A stretch of DNA of 64,000 nt from Erodium maritimum (lineage: Eukaryota > Streptophyta > Magnoliopsida > Geraniales > Geraniaceae): assembly GCA_963921825.1 (NCBI GenBank), contig OY997588.1:125953203-126017202 (forward strand). The letters are read 5' to 3'. The position numbers and the translations under genes were made by a program. The notes beneath the pieces were generated by a model, which worked only from the letters and a program-made list of their open reading frames with translations, had not been told where the DNA came from and searched no databases. Shown here piece after piece: positions 37,561 through 47,446 of the stretch; the first letter of the stretch is position 1; every line of letters starts with the position of its first letter.

Positions 37561-37988
37561 TAATCTTACCAATGTTGACGGAATTATTTCTGATTTATTT
37601 TTGTAAAGATAAAAGATGGACAGAGACAAAAGATATTTTATGGACAAGCAAATTCATGAATTTTCGTCCCCTAAATATTTTAAATAAATAATCACACTAC
37701 TCGTATTCTCAATTTAGTTATTATTATTATTATTTAAAGAGTATGTGATACAACATGACATTCAAAGCTTTTTATGTCGGCAAAGAAATAATTGAAACAC
37801 AAACATAATGATTTCCATAACTGGTAATGATTTCTAAAATTCCAATACATATGGCCAAAACCTGAGGAACTTCAGACATTACAATTTGCCTGAATCAGTA
37901 ATGATCCGAAATCCTAAAACGCCTCGAGCTACCAAAAGAATAAAAATTCTCAAATCCCTATCTAGTTAACAAAAAATTGGAGGCTCTC

Positions 37989-40900
37989 TTAACTTTGTGG
38001 TGCTGCTCCGTTCTGATACTCCCTTGGGTAAGAATTTCCGTTACCGTTGCTGCTGCTACTTCGTCCGCCATTGCGCCCTGAGTTGCCCCTGCCCCGACCT
38101 GTGTATTCACCTCGCCTTTCATATTCGTTTCTGCCATAGCCCCGACCGCCAAACCCACCACGAGGCCTGAAATTGTCATTCCGGTAACCACCACGAAACC
38201 GCCCACCATCAGTGTTATCTGCAAGATGAAACAACAAATGGATCACAACTCATCAGAAACTTTATCAGGAAAATCATAATTTGTCAGGTAAATTAATATT
38301 CACCCTTGAAATGTTAGTTGAGGATATGATACAGTAGAAGGGAAAAGGGCCGTGTATGGTCGAAATTTTTTTAACTTGCCTTGTCTCTTCATTTCAACTG
38401 TGGCGTTGCGGTTGCCAATTGCGATGGGGGAGGCCTGAAATGATGAATGGCAAAATATTATATGCAAAAGAGCCATGCTTCTTTTTATGTTCAACAAAAT
38501 CATACTAGGGATAATCTCACAAAAGTACATTAACACTGTCATCATTCTCATTTGACTACGCCGGCCTTTAAATTTTCTCACCTAACTACATTAAACTTTC
38601 GAATTCTCATGGTACTCTAATTTTGTAATACATGACAAAATGGCCTTAATTTTTAGAAAGAAAAAAAATCAGGAATATATCGATGCTACAACAAGTTTTA
38701 CCCAACTTCACTAAATTGGACGATAATCGTAACATGATTAAGTTAGAGCAAAATACACTATTTGTTTTTCTTGTTCTATCATACAAAGAACAAAATAAAA
38801 TGAGAATTACATTTCTAAAATCATTGTACTTCTAAAAATATATAAATAAAAATATATGTTACATGCATTTCAATTTAACCTAATATCAGAGGCATGAAAT
38901 TATCTCATGAATAATAATAATAATAAGCAAATTTAATACAACTATTTTTTAATGTACAGTATTTAATTAGAGCTAATGAAGGGTATTTTTTTGTCATTTG
39001 CTATCATAATAGAGTAAAGTGGGAAAATTTGAAAGTTCAATGTAGTGAAGTGAGAAAATATAAGTCTCTGTAGTTAAGAAAAATGTCAAGGTTAGTATAC
39101 TTTTGCGAGATTATCCCATCATACTATGATGTCTTAAGCTCCCGTTAAAAGTGTATAAATGTTTTGGTAAGATCAACCTAATCCATGTTATCACATAACG
39201 AATAAATTCCGAGCAATGATAAGATTAACATTAATTCCAAGGCACGTGTTCTACCTTTCCATAAATGAATGTTTCAAAATATGCTTTCACTTTTCTTTTG
39301 TAGAAGTGAATTATGCATAGATTACCTCTAATGTCCTGGTATAAGTTGGTTCTTACTACATGATTGACTTAACATGTTGGTGAGGAAGTGGAGCACTTCC
39401 CCACCAGTACTATTTTTTTTGCAAATAGTCAAACAGAGCACTTATTTGGGAATATACGCAATAGCACATGAAAGCAATCATATGATCACAAGCACATTAA
39501 TTATAGCTCAAGAATAACAAGGTAAATTACCTCAAGTGCGCTCTTCATAGAACTTGAGGACTCAAACTCAACAAAGCCAAAACAGGATTGCTGATCCTGG
39601 AGGAATAAGTTTTACATGTACCAAGTAAACATCAAAAGCCATATATTACGACAAAAATAAAATGGAAAGGAAAGGAAACAAACCTTGAAACCTCTAACTT
39701 GGATGCCATCAGGTTTGATGGGACCAAATTTCTTGAAAACTGCGCCAAGTTGCTCAGCAGTCGCATCACACGGCAGATTCCTTATGAAAATAGAGTAACC
39801 CTTAGCTACATTAAGAAATGAAAAAAACCACGTTAGGACACACAAATCCAATATCAAAATGGATTTTTAAAACCATCATCAAACAGATAAAAATAAAACA
39901 ACCTGAGTGATCAGTGTTCTTTTCAGCGGAATTGTTGCTGCTAGGAGCTGGAGTCGGAGCTGATGCTGGAGCTTCAGGTGCTGGAGCCGTACGCGATGAT
40001 TCGGTTTGTTTTGGCGAAACCTTAACTTGGAAAGGAGCAGGGTTCTCCTTCAGTGCATTAACCTGATTGAAAATAGAACATAAGTAATAAATCAAACAGG
40101 CATGAAGTTGCTTTGACCAAAAGCTTACCATTGATGCATAAGACCTTTTTTCAGCATCTTGTTTGACAACAGGAGAGGTTTTCTCAGCAACTGGGAGAAC
40201 ATCATTCGGTGTCGGATTGCATTCAATATCAATCTCAACCTCTTTTTCAGCAACTAATGTTTCACCACTCTCCAATTGGTGATTTGTTTTGTCATCATTA
40301 GCAATATTATTCTCTGGCAGCAGAGAAGCAGCATGGTCCTCAGCAGAATGATCAGGAACTTCATTAGTTTCTGCAACAGACAATAGTTTAGAATCTTCTT
40401 AAGCTTGCATGAAAAATATAGAAACACTAACAACAGGAACAAATAAAAAGATTACCAGCAGCATGAACTGGATCCGCAGCGTGAAGTTCTTCGTTGGTGC
40501 TATAATCAGCAACAATGTTGGACTCCTCATATTTAGCAATGACCGTTGATCCATGGTCATCCACATACCTAAAAATATCATTAAGAACAAAATATCCGTT
40601 GTTTTGAGGAGCTAGAAAAAATGTCTGTGCGAACTTTCTTTTAATGGTATCCTCTCCACTCAAGAAACCAGTGACGAAAACCGTAACACCATTATGATAG
40701 GAAAATTGAGAATCAATTGTCAATATCTCAGCATGGTAGTTGTGGTAATCAAGGGAAAGAAACATTTCATCAATGCCCTGTACCAAAAGAAAACAGTTAA
40801 CTTTTAATGTAAGTACTCAACTATAAAAACAATTTAAATAGATCAAAATGAGAATCTTATTTTCAAAACAACAATGAAACAATAGTTTAGAAAAGTTGTA

Positions 40901-41117
40901 AATAAGGTTTATAGCAAGGGTATTGCTGTCATCATACTTGCATAGTTGTCACTGATGTCATAGCACCATCAGGTCCAGGCCTGCTCAAGCAGCTCGAGTC
41001 CTGGTAAAATTTGTGAACTTGGTCGGGGTTTTCATGCAAAATATTATAGTACTGACGGACAAATAGGTTCCCCACTGTGTCAGGGGTGTGGAGGGCAGCA
41101 GGGAATTCTTGTGCCAT
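37989..41117 (-). CDS. G3BP-like protein with NTF2 domain, RRM and RGG tail (8 coding exons)
   Basis: Exons on the minus strand: 40938-41117, 40456-40777, 40129-40370, 39903-40062, 39684-39805, 39531-39596, 38380-38434, 37989-38218. They give 458 aa. The NTF2-like domain (about residues 10-130) includes VGNLFVRQYYNILHENPDQV and GVTVFVTGFLSG. An acidic, Pro/Ala-rich linker follows, then an RRM (YSIFIRNLPCDATAEQL with RNP2 and QQSCFGFVEFE with RNP1), then a Gly/Arg-rich tail (GGFGGRGYGRNEYERRGEY). G3BPs assemble stress granules and bind ubiquitin-specific proteases. Intron 7 uses a GC donor. Intron 6 carries a MITE. Confidence 0.92.
38371..38379 (-). other. GC 5' splice site of G3BP intron 7
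   Basis: After the exon end GAGACAAG (lower end 38380) the intron starts GCAAGTT and runs to the acceptor TTGCAG just above 38218. Only this donor gives frame continuity (KRQ-D-NTDGG) into the RGG tail. The nearby GT, two bases further, puts a stop right after the junction. GC-AG with AG|GCAAGT is the known minority class. Confidence 0.75.
38508..39117. mobile_element. MITE with 9-bp target duplication (Mutator-type) in G3BP intron 6
   Basis: The ends GGGATAATCTCACAAAAGTA and, inverted, GGGATAATCTCGCAAAAGTA form near-perfect terminal repeats. Both ends are flanked by the same nine bases ATCATACTA (38499-38507 and 39118-39126). A 9-bp target duplication is typical of Mutator-like elements. 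The 610-bp element carries no transposase and is AT-rich inside. Confidence 0.75.
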
Positions 41118-42250
41118 CTACATAAAACCATTAGCACAGTAACAAGATTAACATGGTGATAACAAGTTTGATATGATATCACTATACATGAAAGAGGATC
41201 AAATACAAACACCCCTTAAAATGCAAATATGAACGCATAATAACTACAAGTACATCATATGATAATTACAAAATCGATACACAGTGATAATTATAAATAC
41301 GGATCTGAAAAGATTTGGTTTTTGTAATTCTCATCTGTTGTGCTTCTAATTATAAACTTGTATACATGTAATAATGATGTGTTCGTATTCTAAGGAGGTA
41401 TTAGTGTTTGAACTTGACCCCACTATACACAATAAAGTTCGAAATGGAAAGTGACTGCATTGCAATTTGCAACTAAATAAACACATACATTGGGTTACCC
41501 ACAACGAAAGCATAACAAGATCTCAAGTAACAATCAATAGCATGGCACAACAAAAAAACTCAAGTCTATCAATAAACGAGATCAAACTACGATCAGCTAC
41601 AAATATATTACACAGCTAGACTAGCAAACTACGGTCAGCTACAAATATATCACACAGCTAGACTAGCAAACAACCGTGTCAAAATTTAAATCACTACTCA
41701 TGATCATACCAATAAGCATCAAAATTAGCCTCCACAGTAACCTAAAAACCGCAAATAAATAAATAAATCCAAAAGTATCCCAGCTGAGTAAACCTAATTT
41801 GCATCCTCCCTTTGACTTGAAACAAAATCTGGTATAAATCTTAATCTGGTATTCTAAACTAAACTAAGATTTAATAGCAAAAGAATATTTTTTAATAAGA
41901 ATAAGATCGCGTATCTTCACAAACAATAATCAAAGTGCAGCTGCAAATCGAAGAAACTCGAATTGAAGCCATCAGTCAACAGAGGGAAAGCAAATCAATC
42001 AATGAAAAAGACATAACGAATGTAGATTCGACATTAAAAGAACAAATATGATACCTCGTACAGTGGAGGTGAAGCTGTTGGGCACAAAGGTGGGGGTGAT
42101 TGGTGGCAGAGACCAGAGTGTGGCTCAGCGAAAGAGTACGAGGAGAGAGTTGCGCTGTGTCGACGGAGATCTGAAAAATGAGAGAAGAAGAAAATGGAAA
42201 AAGGAGAATTTGTAGGAGGGTTTGGGTATGGGTTGGGGTTTGGAATCACG
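41118..42250 (-). other. 5' UTR of the G3BP gene with a leader intron
   Basis: A leader exon (about 42055-42220) ends GTACGAG followed by gtatca. The intron runs to 'tttatgtag' immediately before the ATG at 41117, so the start codon is the first triplet after the acceptor. Introns close to the ATG often raise expression in plants. The promoter should lie just above 42220. No TATA box is obvious. Confidence 0.55.
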
Positions 42251-44094
42251 TGCGGCCCCGCATGTACGGTATCTTGTACTGTCTATCTGGGCCTTCTGAT
42301 GTGTGGACGAGAGTTACGTGATCGTGATTGACGGCTCTCGTTTCTGAGAGTCCGTTGGAGTGGCGTGTAGTGACGTCGTATTCTACCCTTTCCTTTTCTT
42401 CTATTTTCTTATTTATTTTCTGAGACTTTGAATCATTGAGCAGACCAATTATTGAAGTAATAAAGTTTCAATTATATATTTATTCTATTTGTTGCTCGAT
42501 TGAAAATTTAGTCTTTTTTATGGCAAAAATAGAAGAAGAAAAGAATTACGACCCTTTTGGTAGTAGGAATCTAAAATTTTAAGAGTTTAAAACTTTTTAT
42601 TTTTTTTTCACGTGTAAGGTTTTTGTTTGGTTAAATACATTTTGGTATCCTTTATGTTCGGTCAACGGACATTAAGGTCTCGTGTATTTGGGAACGACTA
42701 TTTTGATACCTTATTGTTCGGGTCCACGAAATTTTTATGTATTTGGAGGTAAAAAACTAACGGAATATTGTATTCTGTTAGTTATGTGATACCATGCACA
42801 GTTAAATGAAAAATAAAATGACAATTATGTCCTTATCTATTTACCCCATATGTATTTTAAAAGATATATTACCTTTACATACTAATTTAATAATAATAAA
42901 ATAAATAAATAACTATAAAAGAATAAAAAACTAATTAAATAATAAAAATAAATTTCAAAAAATATTTATAAAATAATAGAAATTAAAACTGATTTTAATT
43001 AAAACTTAAACTAAACCAAATCAGCATTAAACTAACATTAATCAAACCTACGTAACACCATACTTATCTCACATAACTCTTATCTCTTCACCTCTCAGAA
43101 CAAACAATTTCATCGAAATAACGAGGAAGAACGGCGAGCATGACCGACGAGGGTCTCTTATTCTTCGGTGACGATAGTAACCATAGTCAGATCTGGTCAT
43201 GGCAAGGGTCTCTTCCTCTCAACTTCCTCACATCCTTACTCCGAGATCTTCTCCAGCGAGACCACTTCATCCACCATTAACCTTCCTCTTCTCATCAACG
43301 ATAAGCTAACCACGACGTCTTCATGACCGGAGACCAGATCTGATCTCCTTTCAAGGCGAGGGCGTCCACATCGACGACCAAGTTCAGCTCGGGGATCTTC
43401 CACCGATTACCTTGTCTCGAAACCATGCATTTGTACTAGATCAAGTAAGGGCTTCGAATCAACCATAAAGTTCGGATTAGGTGGGGATGGGGTGTTGGTG
43501 CTCCAAATTGACTTAGAGACTTAGAGTACACCCCACGAATAGATTCTTTGAGCCTAGAACCTTGACTCTATCATTCTTCACTTGTATGAGAAACATGTCT
43601 TGTTTAAAGATCTTTTCACCGGCTATAAGGCACGATATTAGTCTCAACCGTCTTTCTCACTATATTGGGGTGGTTACTTGAGATATCAAACCTGAACGTT
43701 AATAATAACCAATTCAATTGTCAGGCCTAGACTTTCCGGGGTCGCCTATCCCCTCTACCGAAAAACAATTTACTGTACCTCGTTGTGGATGAGATTATCC
43801 CAATGCCTTGTTTTAGTTTTATAAAATATATTATAGTTTGTTAGAAAAATAAATAGATAAAACTCTTAGTATCAATCAAGAGGTCATATTGGGTCTTCCT
43901 TTATCACCTCAAAGAAATCATGATGGTTGACATTGAGCCGAGAATAATATGGGCCTTTACTCTACGAAAGTGGGATATCGTCCTCTACACCAGACCCAGC
44001 TCAGGACTTACCCCTACCTTACCTCTGATATGGATCAATATATGTGTTGTCTCGACCCAACCCAAGATGCAAATACTTTTGTGGAGGGACCTAA
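42251..44094. other. Repeat-like intergenic DNA left of the CACTA element
   Basis: AT-rich sequence to about 43080, then a mixed stretch with no open frame of note. The segment around 42630-42830 ('ttttggtatcctttatgttcgg' and the following bases) has the look of a dispersed plant repeat, but I could not find ends. Nothing coding is supported. The last three bases (TAA, 44092-44094) are the left target duplication of the CACTA element. Confidence 0.3.
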
Positions 44095-44116
44095 CACTAC
44101 TGCAGAAATCGACTTA

Positions 44117-44475
44117 GGGGACGGATGAAATGGATCCGTGACCTAAGTTTTGGCACTTAGGTCACGGATACAGCAATCCGTCAGCCAAGTGGTGAAACTT
44201 AGGTCACGGATCCTGCATCCGTCACCCAAGTGAACCACCAGGCCGACGGATGCTAGATCCGTAGATAAGGAAACTCATATCCGTCGGCCAACTGGAAAAA
44301 CTTGAGCCACACATGTTGTATCCGTCAGCCAAGTGAAAACAACTTGAGTGACGCATGTTGTATCCGTCAGCCAAGTGAAAAAACTTTAGTCACGCATGTG
44401 CATCCGTCTGCCAACTGAAAAACCTTAGCCACACATGTTGAATCCGTCAGCCAAGTTCCTTGTATCCGTTGGTAA
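44117..44475. repeat. Left subterminal palindromic repeats of the CACTA element
   Basis: About ten units of the form (G/C)ACGGAT-N4 to N8-ATCCGTCA/GGCCAAG, each nearly self-complementary, spaced by 'tgaaa(a)acttga'. In CACTA elements such subterminal motifs are the binding sites of the TNPA-like protein. The same motif occurs at the right end and at 47047-47185. Confidence 0.8.
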
Positions 44476-44685
44476 GGTGAGGCAATATACGAAAGAATGT
44501 AACGGTATCCCGATGAACATAACGACATTACACATGAAATATGTATGAAACAATGCGTATATAAAAAAACAGTTCATAGATAATGTGTTTGGAAACAGTT
44601 ATGGAAACATTTTCCAAATAATGTGTTCACAGAATCACAACATTAAACATAGTCATAAAAGAAAACACAGACACGCCTAATAGAG

Positions 44686-45102
44686 TTACGAACCAAGCAG
44701 GTTTCTGATGACACGCTCCTGCATTTCTTTGGTCACTTCCATCCATTCCACAAAACGTCCAAACCACGCAGGCTCCGCTCTAGCTTGAAGGTCATTGTCT
44801 TGAACCTCGTTCATCCACGGAGGGGTATGCTGCGGGCCTCCAACAGGGAGTGGAGGTATGTCCATACCTTTCTCATGCATCAGGTGAGAAATATAGTCGT
44901 AGCGTTGATGTGCTTCCTGGACTAATAGGGAATAATGTTGGACCCACGCTGGGGCAGTTGTAGCGTTGACTCCATGTGGACCAGGTACAACTGTTCCCGC
45001 ATTTTCACGTCGACGCCACCTACGCTCTAGTCTACAATCAGAGTTTGATTCCATATATCCTGACTTAGTCAAAGAACATATTACAATTATAATTAATCCC
45101 AA
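44686..45102 (-). CDS. CACTA accessory ORF, unknown function (third leftward frame)
   Basis: An open frame of up to 138 aa. Its credible part begins at MESNSDCRLERRWRRREN (about 45054), because the sequence before it looks like intron ending in a TCAG acceptor. It has Arg-rich N-terminal residues, a predicted helix around WVQHYSLLVQEAHQRYDYIS, a Pro-rich turn (DIPPLPVGGPQHTPPW) and another helix ending VTKEMQERVIRNLLGS. I recognise no family. It could be a separate gene or the last exon of the leftward unit. Confidence 0.35.
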   Translation of the reverse strand: MGLIIIVICSLTKSGYMESNSDCRLERRWRRRENAGTVVPGPHGVNATTAPAWVQHYSLLVQEAHQRYDYISHLMHEKGMDIPPLPVGGPQHTPPWMNEVQDNDLQARAEPAWFGRFVEWMEVTKEMQERVIRNLLGS

Positions 45103-45289
45103 ATAATTAAGTCAAATCATACGCAAATAATATTCATATAAACCAACACTTAATAAATAAAGTGAACAAAAATTAAAACAACCGTTAAACATTCAAATTA
45201 CAAAGTCATATAAAAAGTGCTATTGAAATAAAAGTCATCCTTAACACACATCCGTTAAATAGTAGGAAATTAACATTCTAGCTAGGCGT

Positions 45290-45719
45290 CTAGTCTTCGT
45301 CCTCGCGCACAAAGTTGTCTTTCAGCCACTGCACGTACACCCTTGCGTCATGCTTCGGGCCGCGCATGGAGGTGGCTCCATCAGATGTACGAGACTCTGA
45401 GAGAGCAGCAACCCTTGCATGAATACGCCTAGCTCTTTCCTCAAGCCTAGATCTTGCAGCAGCTCGTTCAACGGCTCGTTCAGCAGCAAGTCTTTGTCTT
45501 TCAGCAGCTTCTTCAGCCGCAATCCTTCGTCCCTCTCGGTTAATGAGGCCCAGTAACCTCATCCGAGCAGCTGCTACAGCTCTCGTGCGTGGCAAAGACG
45601 CTATTGGAATGTTGTTGAATAAGCGCATCATCTCAACATGCAAATCAGGCCCCACTTGTTGAGGTCCATCATACGTCATCTGGGATAATGTTCTCTCCTA
45701 CGCTACTTCTGTCATCCAT
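45290..45719 (-). CDS. CACTA accessory ORF 2, Ala/Arg-rich coiled coil, paralogue of ORF 1
   Basis: The 129-aa frame (45290-45679) contains LHVEMMRLFNNIPIASLP, then ARMRLLGLINREGRRI, and a long Ala/Glu/Arg-rich helix (AAEEAAERQRLAAERAVERA). It ends YVQWLKDNFVREDED. Just upstream, in another frame at 45719, lies MDDRSSVGEN, which matches the start of the neighbouring ORF (MDDNNSSSVGEN). So the true product may be spliced or frameshifted near 45680. No known domain. It may bind DNA or another protein through the basic coiled coil; that is inference. Confidence 0.4.
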
Positions 45720-45882
45720 TGACTAAATGAAAGCAAGTCTTAGTACTATATCAAAACGAATATAGCATAAACAAATTTAAACTTACTTATATTAGCATCA
45801 TAAAATGTATTAGCATATTAATCACCGAGTCATACAAAACGAACTTAAATATAACCTAATTTAAACATCGTTCATACACTAA

Positions 45883-46218
45883 TTAAGTAGTAAAATAGTC
45901 TCGGGACGGGCGCTTCGAAGTCGATCCATCAGACGGAGTCCGTCTTGCGCTTCGAGCAGTTTGTCTCGCAGCGGCGACCCTATCTCGTTCTTCCTTTTCC
46001 TTTCTAAGTCTATCTCCTTCAGCTGAAATCAGCCGCCTAATATACATGCGAGTCTTTGCCTCGTGCATCGAAGAAAGTCCCCTAGGCAATTTGTTCATCA
46101 CTAAGTTCATTGATTTTTCCCAGTCTACTTCCGTCACTACGGGAACTTCTTCATCAAAGTGATCTGCCCCAGTTAGGCTGTTCTCCCCAACACTACTGCT
46201 ATTGTTGTCATCCATCAA
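45883..46218 (-). CDS. CACTA accessory ORF 1, small basic helical protein
   Basis: A 111-aa frame. It starts MMDDNNSSSVGENSLTG, has an acidic stretch, then WEKSMNLVMNKLPRGLSS, TRMYIRRLISAEGDRLRKEK and a basic tail (RQTARSARRTPSDGSTSKRP). Block order and residue pattern parallel ORF 2 at 45290-45719 (MNLVMNKLP/MMRLFNNIP and RMYIRRLISAEGDRL/RMRLLGLINREGRRI), which indicates a tandem duplication. I know no family for it. It is transcribed away from the transposase across the palindrome-rich region at 47.0-47.2 kb. Confidence 0.4.
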   Translation of the reverse strand: MMDDNNSSSVGENSLTGADHFDEEVPVVTEVDWEKSMNLVMNKLPRGLSSMHEAKTRMYIRRLISAEGDRLRKEKEERDRVAAARQTARSARRTPSDGSTSKRPSRDYFTT

Positions 46219-47040
46219 AAGGATAACCTAATACACACACGAATGAACTTGTTTTTCAGGATGCAAACATACCGTGCATTATATTAAACCCTACTTTTCT
46301 AACTTTTTGAATCTTTGTCACACATGTATCGTATTTTATTAAACCCTAAAATATTTTGAAACTAAACTTCCCGAAAACCCTTATTCAACACAAGGTTAAT
46401 TATTTGTGCAACCAAAAATTTCTGAAACCTAAAATTATTGTGAAACTAAATTGCCCTGAAACCCGTAGCTTAATTCTGCAACCCTACATTCTTTAAACCC
46501 TAAATTATGTTGACACTAAACTGCCCGGAAACTAGGGATGTTATATGAGTCGGATTTTGTGATACCCGTACCCTATCTGATTTTAATACCCAAAACCTGA
46601 TCAATACCCTACCCAATCTCTACCCATTCGGGTCGGGTATTACCCCGACTTGTTCATATGACATACGATTATAAGAAGAGAAAAATGGGGACCTAAGTAA
46701 CTATTTCATATACATTTAAGTAGTAAAAAATATGAAAGTATACAAACTTTTGCACGTCTCAAGTATCAACATTTCAAATTTTATGAAATAAATCTAAAAT
46801 CATTTCAACTGTTTTTACAGATTTCAAACATTACGTACCTTCAAGTGAGGGAGGAGATGGAGGCGTTCGAGCAGAGAGAGGAAGAGCGGCTGCAGGGGCT
46901 TTGGAGCAGGCGGTGGCGGGCGGCGGCTGGTGGTGGACGGCGTCGGACCAGACGGAGGGGGCGGCTGCGATGGAGAGAAGAGAGGAAGTGGGGAGAGTCT
47001 GAAATGGGAGGGACTAGGGTTCGGGGGAGTTAAATACGCG
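46219..47040. other. Region upstream of the leftward CACTA ORFs
   Basis: It contains AT-rich repeats of the pattern 'aaccctaaattattttgaaac' (46290-46520) and a GC-rich stretch (46845-47000) whose open frames on both strands are low-complexity. It probably holds leader and promoter sequence of the leftward transcripts. No domain is seen. Confidence 0.35.
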
Positions 47041-47046
47041 ATATTC

Positions 47047-47185
47047 TTGACCGACGGATACATGCATCCGTCGGTCAAGGAAAAACGACAGCGTATCGTT
47101 TAATGGCCGAGTCCAGGGCTGAAACGATAGCGTTTTTGTGTATCTGTTACAGCTGGCCGATGGATACATGCATCCGTCGGCCAAG
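47047..47185. promoter_or_regulatory. Internal TNPA-type palindromes between divergent CACTA genes
   Basis: Two long palindromes: 47047-47078 (perfect 13-bp arms TTGACCGACGGAT around a 6-bp centre) and 47154-47185 (arms TGGCCGAyGGAT, one mismatch). They share the core of the subterminal repeats. They lie between the leftward accessory ORFs and the rightward transposase, where a shared promoter should be. Binding by the element's own TNPA-like protein, and so autoregulation, is a reasonable inference. Confidence 0.55.
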
Positions 47186-47446
47186 TGTTTTCCGCTGGAC
47201 AGATTGTCAGCCACTCAAAAAACTTTACCTTCTCTCCCATCTCTTTTTCATCTCCCAACTCTTTCTTTCTTTCTTCCCAAATCTCTTTTTTCTCTCTCAC
47301 CTCCATTTCTTTTTCTCTACACAAGATTCCCATTTTTTTGTCACTATTGACAAGAATCTTTTGTCTTGTTCGATACTGACAACATTCGTGGCTCGTGTTG
47401 GTACTGACAACATTCGTGGCTCGTGGAAGGTGCTTGAAGCTCGAGA

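Noticed and set aside
37362-37691. 109-aa plus-strand frame upstream of the MRS2 gene
   Set aside because: It overlaps the probable minus-strand 5' UTR exon of the MRS2 gene and shows no conserved domain.
42034-42249. 71-aa minus-strand frame in the G3BP leader
   Set aside because: It is the 5' UTR exon of the G3BP-like gene. The product is low-complexity Pro/Asn and the ATG is far upstream of the conserved start.
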